From Asterias rubens (Eukaryota; Echinodermata; Asteroidea; Forcipulatida; Asteriidae), in NCBI RefSeq assembly GCF_902459465.1, contig NC_047073.1, positions 8,805,036-8,869,035 of the forward strand: a DNA stretch of 64,000 nt, in the 5' to 3' direction. A model generated the notes under the pieces. The model searched no databases. It was not told the DNA's origin and saw nothing but the letters and a program-made list of their open reading frames with translations. This document shows positions 40,001 to 48,956 of this stretch, piece after piece; position 1 is the stretch's first letter; each line of letters opens with the position of its first letter. The position numbers and the translations under genes were made by a program.

Positions 40001-43000
40001 ATCCCAATCGTCAACATGACCAGCGCCGAGATGATGCAGTACAACATCACGGCTGACGGCAATATTACAAACTACAAGGACCCTCTGATGCATCTTAGAG
40101 TCAGACCCAGTGAGGAATACTACAGGTAAACGGATGTGATGACTCCCTCCATGTTAAACCTTTCTGGAGTTGAAGTTGCATTGGAAAACAAAATGGATCA
40201 ACCTTAACTGTCTTTTGGGGCAAACTCGACAACAAAGAGTCAAGGGTTGAGCCAGGATTATATAAAAGGGTGTCAAAATTTGCTTGAAATTGCTTGATCA
40301 ATTTTATTAAAAAGCAGCATGGTGTCCAAAATACACTCAGACACCCCTCTGGATGGCAAAAGTTACATTTTGCTTGTGCAAACATAGTCAGTTTAAGTAC
40401 ATGTTCCCAGTAAGTTACAAGTGACAATTATTACAGTTATTTATATAAATAAAAAGAATTAATACTTCAGTTATAACTTCAGATGAAATGATATATCAAA
40501 TAGTTCGTATAAGTTTTGATATGTGTGAATAGATTCATTTTAGTGCAACAGACTGCAGTTCTCTCATGTAATCATACACTGGGATCTATAAATCTTGTGA
40601 TTTTTTTCCCGTTTCAGAATTTGTCTAGACCCCCCCAAAGTTACTAATTTTTACGCTTCCATCTGTTTTGTCCAGGCAAGGGGTCTTGCATGACTCTGGA
40701 GACATCTTCAGCTCTGGATACGTGATCTGGCAGTTGGCTCTTTGTCTTCTCCTGGCCTGGTTACTGGTGTTCATCTGCTTGGCAAAGGGTGTCAAGTCAT
40801 CTGGCAAGGTGGGTACCAGACCAGATGCAAATAAAAAAGTATCTGCGCTCTTATTTCACTCGTGCCAAAAAGAAAATATTGGCAAGTTCCTTGCATAGGC
40901 AAACTGCCAAATAGGCCTACTGCCAACTATCGTTCCATGTTCCAGTGATAAAATTTGAAAAGTTCCCTGTTTTTTGAATTTTGCTTTCAGATTTTGTTGA
41001 ATTAAGTTCTAAATATGAGGATGAAATATCTGAATGCAAGGTGCAAATGTTAGCAGCTCTGCATAGGTATTGTGTTCAATGATAATTTTACAAAGCCGTC
41101 TTCAATAAATATCTGAATTTTTTGTACAAGCTGTTTCTGCATAGATGACACTCTTGAGGAGAGCCCATGCTAACAGTGGTGTTAAGAGAACAGTAAAATA
41201 ATATGGTTTTTGTTGTCTGAAGAAACAGTCTAAATATTGAATTAGCTATACAATGTTTTTTCTATGTCCATAGGTTGTATATTTTACGGCCATTTTCCCA
41301 TACGTCGTCCTCTTCATTCTGTTGATTCGTGGCGTTACTCTAGACGGTTACATGGATGGTGTCAAATTCTTTATCACTCCACAGTGGGAACTACTCAAAC
41401 ACCCCAAGGTATGCTGTAAAAATCCACTTCCAATCCACGTTTAAGGATTGTTTGTTATCACTTTGGTTGGTTTTCTCCCTGTTCTCTGCCGATGAACGGG
41501 CAAGGACAATTTGGTACAAAGCGGAAGTATAACTTAGGCCTTTGATTGATCAGGAAGCTTTTTTCATGCAGCTTTCACAGTTTATCGAAAGACTCAAACT
41601 GGGCATCAACAGAAGACGGAAACATACATCTCCTATCCTAGTTTGCAAATCTCTAATGTATATTTGTATTGAGAGACCAAATTTAAAAAAATGTCATTTT
41701 CATCTTAATAGTTTCCAAATCTTTAAATTACATTTCTATTGATAGACTATTTTTCAGGATTTCTCGTACTCATTTTTCCACTAACCTACAATTTGTAAAT
41801 TTTTATGCCGTTATTTTTGTTGCTCCACCCTAATGGAATTGTCAAATTGTTGTTTCTTCAGGTATGGAAAGACGCAGCAGTCCAGATTTTCTACTCACTT
41901 AGTGCATCTTGGGGAGGTCTCATCACTTTATCATCTTACAACAAGTTCCACAACAATTGCTTCAGGTGAGCACGTCAAACTTTTAAGCCTTGTGAGCCCT
42001 ATTCAGTCTGTAGTCCATCACTACATTGTGTTTCCGTCTTTGATTTCAGTCATTGGTGGAAAATGCTTCACTCGCGAATGAGATGACAAAATGTCAGAAT
42101 TTATTTGAATTTCCCCTTCCATCCTCTCCAAAAGCAAAGAAGGAGAAACTGTGAATTGGTCCACCTGGTCATCTTTAATTAATATAATTGTCGCCGTCAG
42201 TGCAGAAACATCGCATCACGATTTTTGCAACATGAACATGGTCTGTGCAAAAATTGATTCTGGTTTGGGTGTCGTACATCAATGGGAAATAACGTTTTGT
42301 CAGTATTGAAACATCTTGCGAAACTTAAGTGCTATTTTAGGAGACCCAACGTTTTTGCACCAACACACTGTAATCTTACTTATCTTCTTAGTAAGAATTA
42401 TCATTTCTATTTTTTAAAATATCAAAACTTTGTTCATGGAATTTGCAGGGATGCAATGATTGTTCCCGTCATCAACTGCGCAACGAGTATCTTCGCCGGC
42501 TTTGTCATCTTTTCAATCATGGGCAACATGGCCTACGAGCTCAAAGTTCCCGTTAGCGAAGTCGTCGACGAAGGTACGTAAATGAACCGCCCTCCTTGGT
42601 TCCCTTCTCTCTCACTAACAGTAAAAAAAAACCAGCGCACAGTGTGTTAAGATTATTCGGTAGACCTCATGAATCGGAGATATTAATCCACTGTCGCCCA
42701 TTTCATTTTACATTTTACAGAATTCGGCCTGGCCTTCATCGCATACCCAGAGGCTGTTGCACGCCTACCAATTTCCCCGCTCTGGTCCTTGTTGTTCTTT
42801 TTTATGCTCCTCACTCTGGGGCTTGGAAGTCAGGTAAATGAACGGAGAGAGAGAGTGGTCCGATCCTTTTTCCTCCCCTCGGGCCATTTGCTAACCCGGT
42901 TCTACAGTCAGGGGACCAAACTGTTCATGGCATAATCCCAAATAAAGTCACGAAAATACACAAATTGTGAAATTTTTGGAAAGAATCTGCTCACAACTTT

Positions 43001-46000
43001 TCCAAAACTTGCAACGGAAATTTTAAGTCCGACAGATAAGTGTCAGAGTGGGAAAAATCCATGAACGGTTTTATCCCAAAATTGTAGACTGTTCCCCCCC
43101 AAGCAGGATGGCAGGGACATGATGATGAGACTGTTGGACATTGGACTCGAGACAGAGCTGCAGTTTAGGGTAGGGTTGTTCCGTAAGTATACCAGAAATC
43201 AGTTTTCTGGAGGGTAAGATCATATAAATGTTTGCGTTCACTTCTTTTAATAACAACACTTGATGATTTTTCCTGCTTGGTTCTTCATAATTGACAGTCA
43301 AGGCTTTTGGTCTTGTTGTAAACTTTAATGTGACTAGATATCAATATAAACCTTGACTGTCAAGGTATTGATATTTACTGAACAAGATTTCAAACTTCTG
43401 TAAAGTCTGGTTCATACTTCCTGCGAATGCGAATGCGATCTGCGAATATCGCTGCGAAAGGAGGGTTGTGATGTCACATTCACGTCAAATTCGCTTCGCA
43501 TTCGCAGGAAGTATGAACCGGGCTTAAGTGTTTGATAATAAGCATTGTGACTGTTCTTTTCAGAACTGAGTAGTCTCCTGTATTCCAAAATCTACTCTGT
43601 GGCAGTAGACTTAATAGCAAGACAAGTTCTCAAAGAACAAATCTATACAGCAAAGTAGATAAACACATGGTGTTACCGCAAAATGATTATACATTTATAC
43701 CTCACAATGCAATGCCTCAAATCCCATAAATAAAATGATATTTTCACTGTTGAAAGAATTGCTTGATGACAAATTGCACTAAATTACATTCGAAGACAAA
43801 TCAAGATAATGTTACATTCCTTCATTTTTACAAACTGAAACTTTGAAGATGTATAAAAACATTTCCTGCGTTTGAATCACAAGTTTGATGACAAATTTTT
43901 GCTCTTCATTTTCCCGAAGAGGTAACCATTGCCAATTGACGATTGACTAATGTCTTTTTTTCATTTTCTTATACCCAGTTGTGCATCGTTGAGACAGTCG
44001 TTACATCAATCGTCGATGAGTTCCCCCGATATTTAAGATCAAGAAAAGTTTGGGTTCTAGGAGTGTACGCAACACTGGGTTTCTTGCTAGGATTGAACTG
44101 TGTAACACAAGTAAGTTGAACTTAATAACTTGATCCTGTCATAACTACATCAAAATGGACTGTAAAGGGAGGTAACCCTGTTTCAGCCCCTGGAAAATAC
44201 TTGAGTTGTAGCCCACACCTTGAAGTGACCTTCAGGCCTTGTGTGTTTGGCCACTTCTGTACAAAAACAAAATTCAGTTCATAATTTTGCTGTAAACTCT
44301 TTTCTCTCCATGCACCCCTTTTTTCATTCTAATTGATGCTAGGGTTTTATATAAAAAACCTGTCAAGGAGCTTGCAGAAATAACTACAAGCGTGTTTGAG
44401 TTTGCTGCGGCAACAGTGTTATCGGGAACAGTGCCGTTCTGTATTTTATTGATTTACTAAACACACTTCCCAAACGCATACAGCTTTTTATGTAGTGCTT
44501 CTTGTTTCGCTTTGTTACTGATGTTCAAATGATTTCTATTTTTTATTTGAAAGATATTGTCTTTTTGTTGTGTCTTGTGTAATGTAAACTGGTTTGATTC
44601 AAGTAATTTAAAATGTTATCCTCTTCATTTATCTCTTGTGCACATTTACTGCGTGTTATGTTTTTGTCCATTTTATATGACTATTGCACATTTACTGCTT
44701 TTTCAATTTGTCTATTCTTATGATTAGCTTTCCTGTTATTGTTTTGACTTGATGCCCCTGACTTTCATGTATTATTTGAAACAATTTAATCAACCGTGAA
44801 TGAATGGGTGTGTTCGTTCAGCTTCCCTGGTTCGACCCCGGTCTGCCCCGGTACGTTCGAACAGCTTTGACGGGGCTCACCTTGGTCAGCCCCCAGTGTG
44901 GAGTTGGCACTTGGGGGTGACCTGAGGTGCATGCCGTCCCGTCACCACGAGAAGGCGAGTGTGATCGTTCGAATAGCTCTTTTCGGGGGCTCACCCGAGT
45001 GAGCACTGCGGGGTTGACCCAGGGAAGCTTATCGAACGCACCCAGTGAATCCCAGCTTGCTGCTATCTAACAGTGATAATCAAGTACAATGCATACTTTT
45101 CCCCACTTTCTTCTCTATTAATGTTTGGATCTATTTTGTTTTCTAAACCCCTAGGCTGGTAATTATTGGGTTATCTTAATGGACAAGTATGCTGCTGACT
45201 TTGCTTTGTTGATCTTCGGTCTGTGTGAGTGCATCGGAATGGGCTGGTTTTATGGAGTCAGGAGATTCTTCAATGACATCCGCACCATGATCTCGGACAG
45301 ACTCGTCGACAACGTTTTCTTCAAGTGGTGGGGGGTTCTGTGGTGTGCCCTCACCCCTGCCATCCTATCGGTAAGTGTTCAATCGTTAACTTTTATCAGG
45401 GATGTTATTTCTAAGTTTTTACCTGGAAAGCTGTTCTTTTTTTAATTTTTTTATATTTTTTATTATTTATTATATTTATTATAATAACCCCAATGTTCCC
45501 CCAAAAAGAAAAAGAAAGAAAACAGTTTTTTATTTTGTTTGGGTGATATTTTATAATTTAGATCAATTCATTAGAAAATGAAGATATAACCATATGGAAC
45601 CCTCATGAGATTGCTGAGTAGGATTGTCAAAACCAAAGATAAAGCTTTCACTCTTATGTTTTTTTTCAACAGCCTATCACTTCCCTGCTTTATAGAGAAC
45701 ATGGTCCAATTTCGTATTGCTGATGAGCAGAAATACTGTTTAGCAAATGTTTATGCTAAGCAAAAATGTATTTTGGCTGGAAACCAGTTTCTTCAAAGCA
45801 TTGTTTGTCTAGGTGCTTCTTCGAAATAAGTATCATTGTTTTTCAAAAGATGAAACTAATACATTCATGTGTCCTCGTTTTCTGTTTTTCAATAATATTC
45901 ATTAGATAATATACCATGTAATATTTCAGATTGAGATTCGTTGATTTAGTTTCCTTCTGGAAGTAAGATTTTCAGGGTGGGGACCGAGGACAAACTTCTA

Positions 46001-47120
46001 CCACAATTTTGTATCTTATTTATTTATTTATTCATTTTGTTTTGGTCAACAGTTTGTATTGCTTTTCAACTGGATTGACTGGGAGGTGCCAATGGCCGGT
46101 GAAAATAAACCATTCCCCCCTGGTGCTCACGTCATTGGCTGGATCATGATCATGTCGAGTATATCCGCCATCCCAGCCTGTATGATCTATGAACTTATCA
46201 AAGCAGACGGAAGCCTAAGAGATGTAAGTATTTCCAACCTTTCTTTCAGGGTTCTGAGCAGGAATTTGTTTTTTTCCCTTCCGCAGATGTCCCCCTGTTT
46301 TCAGACACTCATGAATAACCATTAAGGGATGACAGACATTGACTTTTTGAAGCATCTTCCGTTAACAGTAGTCCGCCGGCCAATGGCCACTTAGGGAGTG
46401 CTCATCGTTGGCGCATAAGAATGTTCCTGCGGGCACACTCCCTCAATCCATTTTGCTGAAGTACAGGGCCCATATACATAAGGGCTGCTAAGCACAAAAA
46501 TTTGCTAAGCATGAAATGTTTGCCTTGATAAAAACAGAATTACCAACCAAATTTCCTCGTGATTTTCAGGATAAGCAAACAACAGCTGAGTACTAGTAAC
46601 AAGCAATATGAAACAAATTTCATGCTACGCAAGTTTTTGTGCTTAGCTGCTCTGTGAACTTGGGGCCCAGGACAAATCCTTCTGGATCCAATATGCCCGC
46701 TAGTAGTTGAACATTCAAATGGAACAATTTGGTGGTCTAATGGCACGGTCCTTGAATACTTAGTTATCCAATCCAATCAGATGGTTCCAACTTTTGGAAA
46801 TGTGTCTCACAGGTTGAGTCAAAGTCCGACTAAATGTACACTCGAATAAGTGTCCCAAGAAGTCGTTCTAGTAAGCTGATCGAGGTAATTTCAAATTAAT
46901 GAAAACAGGCTTTTCTGTTTGTTATCCACAGCGCTTCAGGCAAGCCACCACATCACATCCCTCATGGGGCCCTGCGTTGAAAACCCACCGCCTGGAGGCG
47001 ATGAACGTGCATAAATCACATGGAACGGAAATGGGTGGAGTCTTGGAACCAGACTCGGATAAATATGCCGATAACGACGTGAAATACTCCCCTGCTAACG
47101 CTGACGAGTCTATGGTCTAA
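13023..47120 (+). CDS. SLC6A9-like: Sodium- and chloride-dependent glycine transporter (SLC6, GlyT-like), 14 exons
   Basis: Fourteen exons joined in frame give 2085 nt, 694 aa plus stop; mammalian GlyT1 and GlyT2 are roughly 640-800 aa. The protein should be a 12-helix plasma-membrane symporter carrying glycine with sodium and chloride. It has the family signature [11 protein letters not shown] and [11 protein letters not shown] (residues 63-93, unwound TM1), the TM2 block [12 protein letters not shown], an EL2 with Cys185 and Cys194 and three N-glycosylation sequons (Asn219, Asn229, Asn235), SSGKVVYFTA before TM5, [16 protein letters not shown] in TM6, and [12 protein letters not shown] in TM7. 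The C terminus is SMV, a class I PDZ ligand. TM1 has Gly where monoamine transporters have Asp, as expected for an amino-acid substrate. Similarity is closest to GlyT1 and GlyT2 by recall, so one-to-one orthology is unproven. The first exon is the least certain part. Confidence 0.92.
13800..14060 (+). mobile_element. Possible LINE reverse-transcriptase remnant
   Basis: One frame reads [20 protein letters not shown] followed by [10 protein letters not shown]. This resembles the 'LDKLQ..QN.AAR.I' block near the C terminus of non-LTR reverse transcriptases. Stops interrupt it after about 35 residues. This is a weak call based on motif resemblance only. Confidence 0.33.
14176..14565. mobile_element. 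Family A MITE, full-length copy
   Basis: Termini AAAGGCAGTGGACACTATTG and CAATAGTGTCCACTGGCTTT are inverted repeats. The centre holds a palindrome (TTTCGAGACCTCAGATTTAG, mirrored by TTGAGGTCTCGAAATC). The right edge carries TTTAA. There is no coding capacity. It lies in transporter intron 1. Confidence 0.85.
17045..17117 (-). pseudogene. tRNA-like SINE head 1
   Basis: A 73-nt tRNA-like fold. The A box (TAGTCTAGTTGG) and B box (GGTTCGAATCC) are intact and the D and T stems pair, but two acceptor pairs and two anticodon-stem pairs are lost. The nominal anticodon is AGA (Ser) without the long variable arm of tRNA-Ser, so this is not a working tRNA. Confidence 0.7.
17303..17375 (-). pseudogene. 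tRNA-like SINE head 2
   Basis: By eye identical over 73 nt to head 1, with the same mismatched acceptor and anticodon stems and intact A and B boxes. It forms the left arm of the large inverted repeat. Confidence 0.7.
17476..17548 (+). pseudogene. tRNA-like SINE head 3
   Basis: Reverse-complement partner of head 2, with an intact pol III-type A and B box. It is followed by the SINE body on the plus strand to 17675. The same stem defects argue that all three heads derive from one SINE master and are not independent tRNA genes. Confidence 0.7.
22953..23010. repeat. GC-rich hairpin with GATCGC core
   Basis: GAGGAGCG (22953-22960) pairs with CGCTCCTC (23003-23010), and CGATCGCGC (22965-22973) pairs with GCGCGATCG (22994-23002), leaving one 4-nt bulge and a 20-nt loop. 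It is unusually GC-rich for the surrounding AT-rich intron. Confidence 0.65.
27341..27415 (+). CDS. SLC6A9-like: Glycine transporter exon 2 (N-terminal cytoplasmic tail)
   Basis: Acceptor TTTCCACTAG, donor GTAATG, 25 codons, phase 0 on both sides. Encodes an acidic, Asn/Thr-rich stretch ([13 protein letters not shown], then [12 protein letters not shown]). It contains an in-frame Met that could serve as an internal start. Confidence 0.7.
27731..27787. repeat. Three tandem copies of a 19-bp unit
   Basis: The unit TACCTTTGGTAGTTTTAAT is repeated three times with one or two substitutions. It lies in transporter intron 2. Confidence 0.85.
28419..28612. repeat. CTAAGCA-type palindromic element (copy T6)
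   Basis: The left arm (GCATAATTTTGTTGTGCTG) and right arm (GGCACGCTCAGAGCCACAAA...CATTATG) are related in inverted orientation to those of the 268-512 copy. Divergence is considerable. It ends about 115 bp before transporter exon 3. Confidence 0.45.
28727..28913 (+). CDS. SLC6A9-like: Glycine transporter exon 3 (N-tail and TM1)
   Basis: Acceptor CTCCATAG, donor GTGAGT, residues 38-99 plus one base. Holds [17 protein letters not shown] and the TM1 core [14 protein letters not shown] with the sodium- and substrate-binding unwound segment, ending in the FSNGGG turn. Confidence 0.93.
29020..29215. mobile_element. CTAAGCA-type palindromic element (copy T2)
   Basis: Arms run from GGGCTCAATTTTCATAAAGC with TTGCTAAGCA to the mirrored TTGCTGAGCA and GCTTTATAAAATTGAACCC. 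The overall imperfect palindrome is about 195 bp. It lies in transporter intron 3, about 105 bp past exon 3. Confidence 0.7.
35030..35080. repeat. Tandem 17-bp unit, about three copies
   Basis: GAGGGGGCCAAAGGCTT is repeated twice exactly and followed by a partial GAGGGGGCA unit. Confidence 0.8.
35544..35947. mobile_element. Family C MITE, copy 1 (long palindrome, TTAA edge)
   Basis: Begins TTAAAGGAACACTTTGCCTT and ends with the mirrored GGCAATGTGTTCC. The arms stay complementary almost to the centre, where GGAGTCAAAGTTTTGACTCC forms the turn. A second copy is at 60351-60743. Because it is nearly a full palindrome, both strands yield a spurious 64-66 aa ORF. Confidence 0.85.
36885..37050. repeat. 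CTAAGCA-type palindromic element (copy T4)
   Basis: TTCTGCTTAGCAAATTTC and TTTGCTGAGCAAG on the left are mirrored by ATTGCTAAGCAAGAG and TATTAAATTGGGCC on the right. Divergent copy of the 29020-29215 family. Confidence 0.55.
39344..39475 (+). CDS. SLC6A9-like: Glycine transporter exon 4 (TM2, IL1)
   Basis: Acceptor TTTTCAG, donor GTAAGT, phase 1 on both sides. Encodes [20 protein letters not shown] and [13 protein letters not shown], then the [10 protein letters not shown] loop leading to TM3. Confidence 0.95.
39616..39760. repeat. Interspersed repeat family S, copy 1
   Basis: Shares GCAG(G)ACAGTTCTTTTCAGAACT-like sequence, AGTCTCCC, a (G/C)AGTAGA(A/C)T block and a CATG(T/G)GTTACC end with copies at 43541-43684 and 57497-57640. 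This one is the most diverged. Confidence 0.65.
39789..40125 (+). CDS. SLC6A9-like: Glycine transporter exon 5 (TM3 and extracellular loop 2)
   Basis: The largest exon. Encodes TM3 ([20 protein letters not shown]) and the extracellular loop: [15 protein letters not shown] with the paired cysteines 185 and 194, two further cysteines (201 and 214), and sequons NMT, NIT and NIT. It ends at RPSEEYYR, matching SEEYWR in GlyT1. The GC-rich third positions also make a spurious ORF on the other strand. Confidence 0.95.
40676..40808 (+). CDS. SLC6A9-like: Glycine transporter exon 6 (TM4)
   Basis: Acceptor TTTGTCCAG, donor GTGGGT. Encodes the end of EL2 ([14 protein letters not shown]), TM4 ([20 protein letters not shown]) and the AKGVKSSGK loop that is strongly conserved in glycine transporters. 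Confidence 0.95.
41274..41408 (+). CDS. SLC6A9-like: Glycine transporter exon 7 (TM5, EL3)
   Basis: Acceptor TCCATAG, donor GTATGC, 45 codons. Encodes [20 protein letters not shown], then [19 protein letters not shown], the conserved extracellular loop 3. Confidence 0.95.
41862..41965 (+). CDS. SLC6A9-like: Glycine transporter exon 8 (TM6)
   Basis: Encodes [20 protein letters not shown] and [14 protein letters not shown]. Ser359, in SLS, aligns with the GlyT2 serine and the GlyT1 glycine that set substrate-site size. Donor GTGAGC. Confidence 0.95.
42449..42573 (+). CDS. SLC6A9-like: Glycine transporter exon 9 (TM7, EL4)
   Basis: Acceptor TTTGCAG, donor GTACGT. Encodes [20 protein letters not shown], then [20 protein letters not shown]. 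The Asn of the INCATS segment belongs to the conserved chloride/sodium-site neighbourhood of the family. Confidence 0.95.
42721..42833 (+). CDS. SLC6A9-like: Glycine transporter exon 10 (EL4b, TM8 start)
   Basis: Acceptor TTTTACAG, donor GTAAAT. Encodes [20 protein letters not shown] and [17 protein letters not shown]. Gly457 occupies the Na2-site position that is Asp in GlyT2 and most SLC6 members. GlyT1 also has Gly there (GLGTQ). Confidence 0.95.
43401..43527. mobile_element. Harbinger-like MITE (127 bp)
   Basis: Terminal inverted repeats GGTTCATACTTCCTGCGAAT and ATTCGCAGGAAGTATGAACC, with a TAA triplet at each edge (43401-43403 and 43525-43527). Three-base TWA duplications are typical of PIF/Harbinger elements. 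It is in transporter intron 10. Confidence 0.8.
43541..43684. repeat. Interspersed repeat family S, copy 2
   Basis: GTTCTTTTCAGAACTGAG, AGTCTCC, GCAAGACAAGTTCTC and ACACATGGTGTTACCGCAAA match copy 3 at 57497-57640 closely. Two small hairpins (AGTTCTTTTCAGAACT and GTTCTCAAAGAAC types) are conserved. Confidence 0.75.
43979..44110 (+). CDS. SLC6A9-like: Glycine transporter exon 11 (TM8 end, TM9)
   Basis: Acceptor TATACCCAG, donor GTAAGT, 44 codons. Encodes [20 protein letters not shown], a basic loop RSRK, and TM9 ([16 protein letters not shown]). Confidence 0.95.
44805..45044. mobile_element. hAT-like MITE (240 bp)
   Basis: Ends TGGGTGTGTTCG and CGAACGCACCCA, with inverted repeats of about 40 bp including AGCTTCCCTGG. 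Flanks GTGAATGA (44796-44803) and GTGAATCC (45045-45052) agree in 6 of 8 bases, compatible with an old 8-bp duplication. It lies in transporter intron 11. Confidence 0.78.
45155..45370 (+). CDS. SLC6A9-like: Glycine transporter exon 12 (TM10, start of TM11)
   Basis: Acceptor ACCCCTAG, donor GTAAGT, 72 codons. Encodes [20 protein letters not shown], then [18 protein letters not shown] with Glu528 in TM10, and [18 protein letters not shown]. Confidence 0.95.
45688..45805. repeat. CTAAGCA-type palindrome, partial copy
   Basis: Contains GAGCAGAAATACTGTTTAGC and ATGCTAAGCAAAAATG, related to the family at 29020-29215 and 46466-46668. Only part of one arm pair is recognisable. Confidence 0.45.
46053..46223 (+). 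CDS. SLC6A9-like: Glycine transporter exon 13 (TM11 end, TM12)
   Basis: Acceptor GTCAACAG, donor GTAAGT, 57 codons. Encodes [14 protein letters not shown], an extracellular KPFPPGAH loop and TM12 ([20 protein letters not shown]). Confidence 0.94.
46466..46668. mobile_element. CTAAGCA-type palindromic element (copy T3)
   Basis: Bounded by GGGCCC at both ends. The left arm GCTGCTAAGCACAAAAATTT and TGCTAAGCATGAAAT is mirrored by ATTTCATGCTACGCAAG and TTTTTGTGCTTAGCTGC. Best-preserved copy of the family, about 200 bp, in the last transporter intron. Confidence 0.8.
46932..47120 (+). CDS. SLC6A9-like: Glycine transporter exon 14 (cytoplasmic tail, stop)
   Basis: Acceptor TATCCACAG, 62 codons and TAA. 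Encodes [12 protein letters not shown], matching the DWGPALLEHR block of GlyT1, then an acidic tail ending DESMV. Confidence 0.92.
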   Translation, partial: RFRQATTSHPSWGPALKTHRLEAMNVHKSHGTEMGGVLEPDSDKYADNDVKYSPANADESMV

Positions 47121-48203
47121 CCGCTTTATAAAATATAAAAAAAGCTATTGTGGAGGACCTTCTCGGAGAAAACAAATATGAAGGAGTCTCCGTCGAGAAC
47201 AATGGCGTCCTTGATTTCTGACTGAGAAATATGAGTGAGTCAGGGTCAGGAGCCAGAAACAAATTGAACAACCCCTGAACAATACTGCCATTTTTTGTCA
47301 AGGATACTTTTGTGGCACCATTCTGAGCGATATTTCACTCAACCTCCATTTGAGTAGGCGTATGCTGGTGTCTCCTGTTTTAGATCTGATGCTGAAGATT
47401 TACCTCTGGGAAGGTGCCTGAGGAATTCGGCGAAACTACACTTTGCTGCTCAAAGAAAAACTTGGGAACAAGATCAGTTCTGCCCAATCACTGTAGTTAC
47501 AGTTTGATCCGGTTTCATCAGGGTTAGCTCAATGGTAATCAAAACCTAGTATATCTTCCAAAACAGGTTAACGTCATTTTTCTTTTTTTTTTTTAGAGAT
47601 TTATCTTTGGAATACTGTTATTAAATTTGTGTGTGTTGCTGTTAAAGGCATTGTTGGGGATTATTAAAAACAAAATATTTATGTGATGGTAGAGGATGAA
47701 GGATGTGCACACCATTGGTTTGCTAAGGAGCTATCACCCAATAACGGACGTACTCTGATGTTTTAAAACTTTGGGTTTTTAGAAAATGTATATTAGTAAA
47801 CTTTAGTCACTACGTTTCAAACAATATACCCTGCCTGAGAGAGCTTAGGGTTTTAGTCCTGCTGCAAGTAAGATTGTTATTATCAGTTGGGTTTTTTTGT
47901 TGAAAAAAAAAAATGAATCCGGTATTTGATTTCAACCAGAAAAACAATGTTTGGAGATTGCTAGGCAAGTAAAAAAAGAAGAAGCTGCATTTCAATGTAT
48001 TTTACAGGCAAGCAAGGTTCCTACATACCTCACAATACTATATTATAGCTTGCTGGAAGTTGAGACTGTTAGCACAGAATCCTGTGGTAAGCAGAGACAT
48101 GATATTGACCCCTGAAAATTGAAGTAAATACATTACGTAAGAATAAGTCTGGGTGTGTGTCTCCTTCATGAACTTCGCAACAATGTCTTTAACTGCAGTT
48201 ACA

Positions 48204-48342
48204 GGCCCTTTTCGAAACCACGGCTTTGACTTTTGATTTAGCTCAGGCTAGCTTGGCCCTGCGGTTGTTTTGAGGGCTTCAGACGAGAGGACAGAGCCTG
48301 AAGCCGAATCCAGAAGACGAAGCCATTATTTTGAAAAGAGCC
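48204..48342. mobile_element. MITE family D, copy 1 (GGCCCTTTTCGAAACC)
   Basis: Starts GGCCCTTTTCGAAACCACGG and ends with the mirrored TTTTGAAAAGAGCC. The interior keeps AGCTCAGGCTAG and GGGCTTCAGAC...CCTGAAGCCGAATCC. Shares both ends and interior with copy 2 at 53746-53881. Confidence 0.75.
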
Positions 48343-48956
48343 ATAACACACAGTGTGTAGTTTTGTTATGATTGTTTTCCTCTTGGATTATGTGCTGAAC
48401 CAACCAACTGGAATTGATCTCGGTAGTAATGAAGGAACAAGATCATTGAGCCAGTTAAATTAGAAAACGGGTAGAAGTTAGGACAGAGCTTCTAAAAACC
48501 AATGTGGTATATACGAAATATGTTAATATTTTTGTGCGTAGTCGAATACGATACTCATGTAAATTTTATTTTAGCTTTTAGTTTTTTTGTTTGTTTTATT
48601 TTGCTTTTATGATTTACTTTGAAGAACACTTCTTGAATCTGGATTTTTTTTTTTTTCGGGCAAGGTGAGCCCAATGAAATATTAATATCTTATGTAAATA
48701 GACGTCAGGGTTATGTTATGGTACAAATTTATCTTAAATATTTCCCTTTAAAGCTGGTGGCATTACTGTAAAATACAAAATACCTCACCTTTTTGGGAAT
48801 GCCAAAAAAATGAATAAAACAATGTTGGTCATTTTGGCCTAAACATTCAGTAAAAAAAAAATTAAAACCAAGATAAAAAATTTAAAAAGGATTTTTACAT
48901 TCTACTCTAAACTCTCCTCGCAGTTTTTAAATAATTACTTTTGTTTCCCCAGCTCA

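Noticed and set aside
39815..40093. 92-aa minus-strand frame
   Set aside because: It is the shadow of transporter exon 5, kept open by GC-rich third codon positions.
42721..42833. Gly457 read as a lesion of the Na2 sodium site
   Set aside because: Vertebrate GlyT1 also has glycine at this position (GLGTQ), so it is a clade feature and the gene is otherwise intact.
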